11,409 nt of DNA. It comes from Armatimonadota bacterium (lineage in GTDB: Bacteria; Armatimonadota; Armatimonadia; Armatimonadales; Armatimonadaceae). The position numbers and the translations under genes were made by a program. The notes beneath the pieces are model-generated. The model was not told the DNA's origin and made no database searches. It saw only the letters and a program-made list of their open reading frames with translations. The DNA is taken from positions 1-11,409 of the forward strand of contig JACMMA010000268.1 in assembly GCA_014379275.1 (NCBI GenBank), read 5' to 3'. This document shows positions 6,476 through 11,409 of the stretch, piece after piece (the first letter of the stretch is position 1; every line of letters begins with the position of its first letter).

Positions 6476-7345
6476 ATGCAACCCACTAACCAATTCACCG
6501 ATCAGCTCGCCAATATTGATCCCGTCTTTATCGTCGGCGTCGTTGTCGCGCTCACACTGATTCGTGCCGCCCTCGCCAAAATAAAGGACCCCTGGGCACG
6601 AACCATCAGTGAAACCTGCGACACCGTGAACTTCGTACTGATACTGGCGTTTCTTTTGATCCGCCCGTTCGTCGCGCAGGCGTTCTTTATTCCCTCGGAA
6701 AGTATGGAATCTACGCTGCTCGTCAAGGACCGTCTGATCGTGGATAAGTTTTCGTACCGGTTGCATGAACCGGAGCGCAACGATGTTTTGGTTTTCGAGG
6801 CGCCCCTTGTCGCAACCGACGGCCAGCCGAACGTGGACTTCATCAAGCGACTTATCGGAAAACCAGGCGACACGATTCAGGTGAAAGAAGCACAGGTTAT
6901 CGTGGACGGTGAGCCGATCGATGCGCCCGCGCTCGGCGCCACCGACACGCATTCCTACCTGCGCGAACGCATGGGCCTGTACCCGGACACGGCGGTGAAG
7001 CTTTTCCCGGATTACATATTGGTGGACGGAAAACGCAAAGTCAATAAAGAAGAGATGGCGCAAGTCCTTGGCCGTAGCGGCGCGAAGATCCGGATCATTC
7101 CCGGACAGGTCTACTTGAACGGCAAGGCGGTGGACGAGCCGTTCACGAACGAGGACCCCGACTATAATTATCCCGAGGATTCCGATCAACCGTTGAAACT
7201 GGGCGAGGACGAACTGTTTATGATGGGAGACAACCGCAACCACAGCAAGGATTCTCACATCTGGGGACCACTCAAGCGTGACAGCGTCGTCGGTCACGCG
7301 GTGGTGCTGTTCTGGCCGCCGAATAGAGTGGGGAAGATACGATAA
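6476..7345 (+). CDS. lepB: Signal peptidase I
   Basis: A 289-residue S26-family peptidase that removes signal peptides at the outer face of the cytoplasmic membrane. Residues about 15-33 and 50-68 are hydrophobic helices. Catalytic Ser76 lies in FIPSESMESTL and the general-base Lys124 in VDFIKRLIGKPGD. The C-terminal box MMGDNRNHSKDSHIWGPL is the conserved GDN-x-x-x-S-x-DSR-like motif. A long insert of about 60 residues (roughly 140-200) separates the Lys box from the strand YLNGKAVDEPF. The ATG at 6476 has no Shine-Dalgarno sequence; TACTAA (6464-6469) sits 6 bases before it and could be a leaderless -10, but it lacks the final T. The gene lies 100 bases after the kinase with no terminator between, so read-through is possible. 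Confidence 0.95.
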   Translation: MQPTNQFTDQLANIDPVFIVGVVVALTLIRAALAKIKDPWARTISETCDTVNFVLILAFLLIRPFVAQAFFIPSESMESTLLVKDRLIVDKFSYRLHEPERNDVLVFEAPLVATDGQPNVDFIKRLIGKPGDTIQVKEAQVIVDGEPIDAPALGATDTHSYLRERMGLYPDTAVKLFPDYILVDGKRKVNKEEMAQVLGRSGAKIRIIPGQVYLNGKAVDEPFTNEDPDYNYPEDSDQPLKLGEDELFMMGDNRNHSKDSHIWGPLKRDSVVGHAVVLFWPPNRVGKIR

Positions 7346-7384
7346 CCGGAATCGGGAATTCTCATCACCGCCTTCCACAACTCG

Positions 7385-7393
7385 CGGTAAAAT
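7385..7393 (+). promoter_or_regulatory. -10 box CGGTAAAAT, probable leaderless promoter
   Basis: CGGTAAAAT ends 6 bases before the ATG at 7400. Initiation 6-8 bases downstream would place the 5' end at or next to the start codon. There is no Shine-Dalgarno sequence between box and start. The geometry is nearly the same as that before the DUF4365 gene at 3467. Confidence 0.55.
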
Positions 7394-7399
7394 AAAGTC

Positions 7400-7699
7400 A
7401 TGCAAACCACGCTGCAACACGACACCGAAAATATCGCGCCACGACCGAAAATCGACCCCGCGGACGCTCTGACGGTCGTGCCGCGTCTCCTGGCGGGCTT
7501 TTTTCTGGGCGGGCTAGCCATCATGTACGTCGTCGCGCAAAACTGGGGCATGGTGGCATTTCTGGGCTTCGCCTCCGGGCTGATGTTGTACTGGGGATTT
7601 CGTCTGATAAATAAGATGCGCCGTGAAAACGTGGAGTATATCGCCTATCGCGCCGCCGAGGAAGCCGCCGCACGGGCGACCCGGAAGGCGAACCGTTAA
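7400..7699 (+). CDS. Small two-pass membrane protein, function unknown
   Basis: A 99-residue protein that I do not recognise. Residues 1-27 are polar. Two hydrophobic segments at about 28-47 (PRLLAGFFLGGLAIMYVVAQ) and 50-70 are joined by a very short turn (NWG), making a helical hairpin. The C-terminus (about 71-99) is strongly charged and Ala/Arg/Glu rich, and probably lies on the cytoplasmic side. The ATG directly follows a -10-like box, suggesting a leaderless transcript. The next gene starts one base after this stop, and that product has a similar two-helix plus basic-tail plan. The two are likely cotranscribed and may form a membrane complex; this is inference only. Confidence 0.7.
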   Translation: MQTTLQHDTENIAPRPKIDPADALTVVPRLLAGFFLGGLAIMYVVAQNWGMVAFLGFASGLMLYWGFRLINKMRRENVEYIAYRAAEEAAARATRKANR

Positions 7700-7700
7700 G

Positions 7701-8009
7701 ATGATCGGTTCACTCCAGCGCCGAAATCCCAATCGCAAGCCCGTCGAACCGGGCGACCCCCGTTTGATCGCGACGTACCGTTTTCAGTTCTGGGTCTACG
7801 CCGTGCGGCACGTGTTAGGCTCGCTCTTCTTCGGCTTCCTGACCTGGCAGGCGTTCACGTTGCAGTCCGCGCCCATCGGATATGCCCTGGCACTTTTCGG
7901 CCTGATATACACGGGCTTCGTGGCGATGAATCTGCGCAAACTCTTCGCGGCGTGGAAACGCAACGAGGCGGTGCGGCGCGAAAAAGAAGCGGCACGCCCG
8001 AACTCGTGA
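7701..8009 (+). CDS. Small two-pass membrane protein, function unknown
   Basis: A 102-residue protein not recognised as a named family. The ATG at 7701 lies one base after the preceding stop; a longer in-frame ATG at 7623 would sit deep inside the preceding gene and adds only low-quality sequence, so it is rejected. Residues about 32-52 and 57-77 are hydrophobic helices (around FQFWVYAVRHVLGSLFFGFL and IGYALALFGLIYTGFVAM). The tail from about 78 is basic (LRKLFAAWKRNEAVRREKEA). Organisation resembles its upstream neighbour, though the sequences show no clear identity. It is likely translated in coupling with that gene. Confidence 0.7.
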   Translation: MIGSLQRRNPNRKPVEPGDPRLIATYRFQFWVYAVRHVLGSLFFGFLTWQAFTLQSAPIGYALALFGLIYTGFVAMNLRKLFAAWKRNEAVRREKEAARPNS

Positions 8010-8025
8010 AAGGACTGACACCGCT

Positions 8026-8475
8026 ATGCAAGTGATCACTGCTCTGCTCGTGGACGAAGTGAAAAAGCATCCCCAGGGTGGCGTGGATCTGCTGGGCCTG
8101 TTCGAGGATATTTACTTGGACGAAGTGCCGGTGAAGCTCGAATCCATTAGCATGTATGTAGACCTCGCTCTGGAATCCGCCGACAAAGGGGTGGCTCACA
8201 CCGTCGAGTTCAGCTTGGTCGCGCCGGACGGCAAAACGTACGGCGAAGCCACAAAAATCCGATTTTCTGTCCCGCCGCATGCGGAGTTCCCCCGCGACTC
8301 GGCGCAACTGGACATCGTCCTGTTCGAGCAAACCTTTATGACGTTCGGCCCTCATCATGTCGAGATCCGCCGGGGAGAGCAGGTGCTTCGCCGCGTTCCG
8401 CTCCATGTCAGCGCGAAAACCGATCTGGGCGCGATACCGGGTGCGCAGTCGGAGTTTGACAGCGCTTCGGTATAA
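8026..8475 (+). CDS. DUF6941-like protein
   Basis: A 149-residue soluble protein, beta-rich by appearance. ALLVDEVKKHPQGGVDLLGLFEDIYLDEVP at residues 6-35 is the hallmark opening of this family: a strand, a cofactor-like acidic turn, then L-x-G-x-F-x-D-I. Later strands include YVDLAL, HTVEFSLVAPDG, and IVLFEQTFMTFGPHHVEI followed by QVLRRVPLHV, which fit an Ig/C2-like sandwich. Its function is unknown in general. AAAGGA (8007-8012) precedes the ATG by 13 bases. It lies 16 bases after the second small membrane protein, so it probably belongs to the same transcript. Confidence 0.8.
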   Translation: MQVITALLVDEVKKHPQGGVDLLGLFEDIYLDEVPVKLESISMYVDLALESADKGVAHTVEFSLVAPDGKTYGEATKIRFSVPPHAEFPRDSAQLDIVLFEQTFMTFGPHHVEIRRGEQVLRRVPLHVSAKTDLGAIPGAQSEFDSASV

Positions 8476-8738
8476 ATAATCCCGCCGGAGCGCAGTGCTA
8501 AACTCATGCGTGAATTTAATTGAGGTTACTGTATTAGCGTGAGTTTGGGTTAGGGGTGTAAGACTCATTGGCTTTTCTTCACGACTTCACTCGACAAATA
8601 AGGCGTTATGTACATCGTTGCTTGCTTGCATTGTTGCCTCTGATGCTGACCTCCTGTTTAAGTAGGCTGTGTGGGAGGGTAAAAACTCCCGCCAGATAGG
8701 CCGCATCGGTAGGCTACTTTAAGAAAGAGAGACCGATT
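8476..8738. other. Intergenic leader region before the EthD-like gene
   Basis: These 263 bases carry no convincing gene. A box CGGTATAAA (8468-8476) overlaps the preceding stop codon and departs from CGGTANANT in its last base. No tRNA fold and no clear terminator was found. The 3' half contains a cluster of competing inverted repeats listed separately. Confidence 0.5.
8650..8719 (+). promoter_or_regulatory. Structured leader with alternative hairpins upstream of the EthD-like gene
   Basis: AAGTAG (8660-8665) can pair with CTACTT (8714-8719), closing a stem-loop. Inside it GGGAG (8673-8677) pairs with CTCCC (8686-8690) around an 8-base loop. The same G-rich run (GGAGG 8674-8678) can alternatively pair with CCTCC (8650-8654). 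The ribosome-binding region AAAGAGAG (about 8724-8731) follows immediately. Mutually exclusive pairing next to a start is the shape of a regulated leader, but no known riboswitch is recognised. Confidence 0.35.
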
Positions 8739-9080
8739 ATGGTAAAGTTCACGATCCTCCTTAAAAAGCGTCAAGATTTGACTCAGGAAGAGTTTGTGCG
8801 ACATCACAAAAACGAGCACGCGCCCCTTTTCAAATCGCTCCCCGAAGTTCAGCAGTATGTTCGCAAGTATGTTCAAGGTCACACCCAACCTGTTGCTCTC
8901 CCTGGGATGCCGCCGTCTGCGTATGATGGCACCACCGAACTCTGGTTCGACGACATTGAGGCAATCGGGAAACTCTTTACCGCACCGCGCTACATGGAGA
9001 TCATCCGCCCTGATGAGGAAAAATTTCTCGACTTGCGCGGTTGCGGCTTTCTAGTCTGTACGGAAAATCAGGTGATATAA
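8739..9080 (+). CDS. EthD-like dimeric alpha-beta-barrel protein
   Basis: A 113-residue protein. It opens with VKFTILLKKRQDLTQEEFVRHH and NEHAPLFKSLP, the strand-helix-strand and HxxEHxP-like motif of EthD-domain proteins. This is followed by VQQYVRKYVQ, TELWFDDIEAIGKLFTAPRYMEII and LRGCGFLVCTENQVI, matching the remaining barrel strands. Such proteins are often small homodimers found with oxidases or in ether or aromatic degradation, and many have unknown substrates. The ATG at 8739 follows AAAGAGAG at good spacing. No same-strand neighbour is close, so it is probably monocistronic. Full family length, no defects. Confidence 0.85.
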   Translation: MVKFTILLKKRQDLTQEEFVRHHKNEHAPLFKSLPEVQQYVRKYVQGHTQPVALPGMPPSAYDGTTELWFDDIEAIGKLFTAPRYMEIIRPDEEKFLDLRGCGFLVCTENQVI

Positions 9081-9423
9081 GCTAAGACACTGCTTCTAAC
9101 ACGCGAAAGCAGACGACAATCTACCCAACTAGGCAAAGGTGATCCGTCTACTGAAATGACCGAAGCGGTTTCAGCAGGAATATTTCAGGGAGATCGCTGA
9201 TGCTGACTTTATACCGCTCCCCGTAGTTGCTTCTACCCGCGCTACTTCACCGCTCACGGCGGACGCGACGCTGGTACCCGCAAGTGGTACGGCTTCTCTG
9301 CGACCGTATCAAAATCGCAAGATATAAAGCTTTCCCACTGGGATACCCTATATAAAATGGGGCAATATAACTTTCTGCTCTGGGCGGTATTTGTCCCGCC
9401 ATTTTTAGAATTAACTCTGGGAG
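9081..9423. other. Long noncoding stretch with hairpins and a possible coding remnant
   Basis: No gene with a usable start is present. A hairpin at 9151-9174 has CTGAA/TTCAG and ACCG/CGGT stems. One frame is open from 9207 to 9431 without a start codon and reads protein-like in parts (RYFTAHGGRDAGTRKW, then WYGFSATVSK). It could be a decayed gene or chance. The region ends in a weak terminator-like hairpin and a short palindrome, listed separately. Confidence 0.5.
9383..9405 (+). terminator. Terminator-like hairpin
   Basis: GGCGG (9383-9387) pairs with CCGCC (9396-9400) around an 8-base loop and is followed by ATTTTT. The stem is only five base pairs, so it would be a weak intrinsic terminator for rightward transcription from the EthD-like gene, about 300 bases upstream. 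It lacks a T tract for the opposite strand. Confidence 0.4.
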
Positions 9424-9427
9424 TTAA
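9411..9427. repeat. Perfect 7-bp inverted repeat at the end of the secreted-protein gene
   Basis: TTAACTC (9411-9417) and GAGTTAA (9421-9427) flank TGG. The right arm contains the stop codon of the minus-strand gene at 9424-9426. It is small and AT-rich and could be a protein-binding site or a weak 3' hairpin. Confidence 0.5.
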
Positions 9428-9687
9428 ATAGGTATGCGTAGATGCTCGCAGGTGGGAGTGGGTTTGCTGTTGAACGTGAGTTCGGGATAAGCTGGGTGTT
9501 GCGAATGGCATTTACCCGTGATGAATAGTACCAAAGCCATGTCACTGGTTGGATGGTCCACCGGTGTTTTCAACAGTCGCGTGATAGCCGACCGCACCTC
9601 CGCTTTTTGAGGCGTTTGAGCGAGGGCAATGCCTGAGAACAGCACGGTGACGAGTAGCACGGCAAGTCGTCTTGTGTTTATTTTCAT
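9424..9687 (-). CDS. Small secreted protein, function unknown
   Basis: An 87-residue protein with a clear Sec signal peptide: MKINTRR, a hydrophobic core LAVLLVTVLFSGIALA, and cleavage expected after ALA (about residue 23). The mature part is about 64 residues. Its first half (TPQKAEVRSAITRLLKTPVD) is an ordinary amphipathic helix. The second half (from about residue 50) is Pro/His/Thr rich with two Cys residues (KCHSQHPAY, TPTCEHL) and looks unlike the first. A GAGTTCGGGATA motif shared with the IS left end lies in this second half, so the original C-terminus may have been replaced. AGGGAA lies about 11 bases before the ATG. No family is recognised. Confidence 0.5.
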   Translation of the reverse strand: MKINTRRLAVLLVTVLFSGIALAQTPQKAEVRSAITRLLKTPVDHPTSDMALVLFITGKCHSQHPAYPELTFNSKPTPTCEHLRIPI

Positions 9688-9712
9688 GCTTTATAATTCC
9701 CTGTTTTCTCTC

Positions 9713-9739
9713 TTTGTCCTTTGTCCATGTGTTTTGTCC
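9713..9739. repeat. Three direct copies of TTTGTCC
   Basis: TTTGTCC occurs at 9713-9719, 9720-9726 and 9733-9739, upstream of the minus-strand secreted-protein gene (as GGACAAA on its coding strand) and 118 bases before the BatA-like gene. Short tandem heptamers in an intergenic region can be a regulator binding site, or the result of slippage. Confidence 0.4.
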
Positions 9740-9831
9740 TCGGTCGCTGTGCGGTCCCTTTTTTGACAGCATCGCCCGCCCGATGGACGTTGCTAATTGT
9801 GAAGCGGTGAGAAATAATTCGTATTTCCGTG

Positions 9832-9840
9832 CGGTACAAT
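9832..9840 (+). promoter_or_regulatory. -10 box CGGTACAAT before the BatA-like gene
   Basis: CGGTACAAT ends 16 bases before the ATG at 9857, predicting a leader of only about ten bases without any Shine-Dalgarno sequence. It is identical in all nine bases to the box before the DUF4365 gene. No -35 hexamer is evident at 17 bases. Confidence 0.5.
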
Positions 9841-9856
9841 GTGAGCGCCACAATCC

Positions 9857-11409
9857 ATGCTTTCCCCCCTCGCTCTTCTCTGGCTTCTGCCCGTCGGCGG
9901 TGCCATCACCCTCCTGTATCTGCTCAAACAAAAGCGGGAAAACGTGCGCGTCCCGTCTCTGATGCTGTGGCAGGAGATTCTGTCGCCCGCCGCATCCGCG
10001 TCCCCGTTCCAGCGGCTACGCATCGACCCGCTACTGCTCCTGCAACTCCTCGCGGTGTTGTTGTTCTGCCTGGCACTGGCACGACCGTTCGTCTGGGGTG
10101 ATGCCGTCGGGGGGCGGACCGTCGCACTGGTGATCGACGCTTCCGCTTCGATGAACGCGACCGACATTCCTGGCGGGCGGTTCGGAGCGGCAATCGGCGA
10201 AGCGCGTGAAATCATCGAGAAGAAATCGCCGAGCGACAACATCGCGCTGGTGCTTGCCGGGACGCGTCCCGTCGTTCTGTCGCCGCTTTCCGCCGACAAA
10301 GGGCGTCTCCTGTCCGCCCTCGGAAAAGCCGCGCCTAGCGATGACGGGAATGGTCCGCGCGAAGCCCTGCTCCTTGCCGGATCACTCGTCACCTCGCGCC
10401 CCAATGCGCGGGTGACGCTGATCACGGACGGCGCATTTGCCCGGCAGGACGAACTGTCGCTGGGCGGGGCGAGTCTGTCCGCCGTCACGGTGGGGAAGGG
10501 GAGCGCGAACGTTGGCATTACCGCGTTCGATGTGCGTGAGGAAACCGATGCGGCGGGGACGCAGGCGTTTGTCACGGTGCTGAACGCCGATACCAAACCG
10601 CGTACTGTTCCGCTCACGCTACGTTCCGGGGAAAAGCTGATCGAGGCGCGGGAAATCAACCTGCCCGCCGGGGAAACGCGCTCGCTGGTCATCCCGCTCG
10701 CGAACTCCGAGATTTCTCAAACCGCCGACTTTCTGTCTGCTCGTATCGAGTCGGACGACGAGCTATCCGCGGACAATGAAGCGTCCGCCGCGTTGCCAAG
10801 TCGCACTACGATCCGGGTTTTGTTGGTTGCCGGAAATGACGACCCCTTTCTCGAACGGGCGTTGTCGCTCGCTCCCCGCGTTGCCGTGCAACGCATCTCC
10901 CCGTCGGCATTTGTGCCGAAGAACGCACCCACATTTGACCTGACTGTCTGGGATAGTGACAGCACCCCGCCCGCTAATCTGCCTACCGGTCGGTATCTTT
11001 TCTTCGGCGCCGCACCGACCGGGAATCTCTCGCCCGTCACATCGAGCGGCGCGAGTATCGAGTCGCCGCCGATTCTGGACTGGGACCGCGCCTCGCCTTT
11101 GCTTCGGTTCACCGATCTGTCCGGGGTCCGCGTGCGCTCGGCGCGGAGGGTGACACCGGCACCGTGGGCATCGGTCGTGGTAGAAAGCAAAACGGCCCCA
11201 CTAATGGTCGTCGGGGAGCGTTCGGGGACCGGTACCGGCGGACGTAGCGAGACCCGCATCGCCTATGTCGCGTTCCGCCCCACCCAGAGTGATTTCCCGC
11301 TACGCGTCGCGTTCCCCGTATTCATCTCCAATGCGGTCACCTATCTCGTCGGGCACACCGACGGCGACGGCGACCGGGTTCTGCGACCGGGCGACACGGT
11401 TCCGACCCC
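9857..11409 (+). CDS. BatA-like membrane protein with von Willebrand A domain (3' end outside window)
   Basis: 517 residues are visible and the gene runs off the right edge. It opens with a helix LSPLALLWLLPVGGAITLLY and KQKRENVRVPSLMLWQE, the BatA/aerotolerance-regulator N-terminal signature. A second helix lies at about 58-80 (LLLLQLLAVLLFCLALARPF). A VWA domain follows from about 88, with the metal-site motif D94-A-S96-A-S98 and Asp191 (LITDG). Beyond about 200 the sequence is beta-rich, and a new strand-helix unit begins near 319 (IRVLLVAGNDDPFLERALS). In the family these proteins are membrane-anchored, often encoded with a MoxR ATPase and a DUF58 protein, and linked to stress tolerance. 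The ATG at 9857 is the first start after an in-frame stop at 9842. The long antisense frame over its 5' half is a shadow. Confidence 0.88.
   Translation, partial: MLSPLALLWLLPVGGAITLLYLLKQKRENVRVPSLMLWQEILSPAASASPFQRLRIDPLLLLQLLAVLLFCLALARPFVWGDAVGGRTVALVIDASASMNATDIPGGRFGAAIGEAREIIEKKSPSDNIALVLAGTRPVVLSPLSADKGRLLSALGKAAPSDDGNGPREALLLAGSLVTSRPNARVTLITDGAFARQDELSLGGASLSAVTVGKGSANVGITAFDVREETDAAGTQAFVTVLNADTKPRTVPLTLRSGEKLIEAREINLPAGETRSLVIPLANSEISQTADFLSARIESDDELSADNEASAALPSRTTIRVLLVAGNDDPFLERALSLAPRVAVQRISPSAFVPKNAPTFDLTVWDSDSTPPANLPTGRYLFFGAAPTGNLSPVTSSGASIESPPILDWDRASPLLRFTDLSGVRVRSARRVTPAPWASVVVESKTAPLMVVGERSGTGTGGRSETRIAYVAFRPTQSDFPLRVAFPVFISNAVTYLVGHTDGDGDRVLRPGDTVPT

Noticed and set aside
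6455..7420. 321-codon open frame antisense to the signal peptidase gene
   Set aside because: It lies fully over a recognisable signal peptidase I gene with intact catalytic boxes. Its own translation has no domain pattern, and it is a shadow of GC-rich codons.
8456..8476. TTGACA at 8456-8461 with TATAAA at 8471-8476 as a promoter
   Set aside because: The spacer is only 9 bases, too short for a sigma-70-type promoter.
7855..8568. 237-codon antisense frame over the small membrane protein and DUF6941-like genes
   Set aside because: The plus-strand products have ribosome-binding sites, membrane helices and family signatures. The antisense product is Arg/His-rich without structure.
9793..10692. 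299-codon antisense frame over the BatA-like gene
   Set aside because: The plus-strand frame shows the BatA N-terminus and a VWA metal-site motif. The antisense translation is Ser/Arg-rich low-complexity text.
1..11409. CRISPR array, tRNA or rRNA genes
   Set aside because: No regularly spaced repeats and no cloverleaf or rRNA-like segments were found on either strand.

Overview
The window comes from a diderm bacterium with moderately high GC content. A TolC-type outer-membrane efflux protein is cut by the left edge, and most genes have GC-rich third positions. Several genes lack a Shine-Dalgarno sequence and have a -10-like box (CGGTANANT) only a few bases before the start codon, which suggests frequent short-leader or leaderless transcription. 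The mix of genes would fit a lineage such as Armatimonadota or a relative, but no marker gene here settles the phylum and that placement is a guess.

Layout. 1-291: 3' end of a TolC-family gene. 438-3467: an accessory, defence-like patch. It begins with a large gene of nuclease plus P-loop NTPase type (STAND/AVAST-like architecture) that is clearly dead. It carries a one-base frameshift near 1085, a 19-bp tandem duplication at 1241-1278 that shifts the frame again, and an IS982-family insertion just after the Walker A region. The insertion sequence is 1621 to about 2583, with its transposase at 1699-2577. A strong hairpin covers the transposase ribosome-binding site. After a short possible remnant of the broken gene comes a minus-strand pair with an ATGA overlap: a DUF4365-type PD-(D/E)XK nuclease-like protein (3009-3467) and a HicA-like small protein (2740-3012). 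They have their own apparently leaderless promoter in the 39-bp gap behind a winged-helix regulator (3507-4223).

4224-4419 is a divergent promoter region. The regulator is read leftward from a textbook TTGACA-17-TACAAT promoter. Rightward lies a two-component pair, an OmpR/PhoB-type response regulator (4420-5220) and a soluble PAS-HisKA-HATPase sensor kinase (5239-6375). Signal peptidase I (6476-7345), two short two-pass membrane proteins (7400-7699 and 7701-8009) and a DUF6941-like protein (8026-8475) follow on the same strand. An EthD-like dimeric alpha-beta-barrel protein (8739-9080) stands alone behind a structured leader.

9081-9856 is sparse. It holds hairpins, one minus-strand small secreted protein (9424-9687) and a direct-repeat cluster. 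From 9857 to the right edge runs a BatA-like membrane-anchored von Willebrand A protein, truncated by the window.

Functionally, the left third looks like a defence hotspot in partial decay (a dead nuclease-NTPase and a possibly live DUF4365/HicA-like pair). The rest is envelope signalling, protein export and membrane-associated functions. No tRNA, rRNA or CRISPR array was seen.
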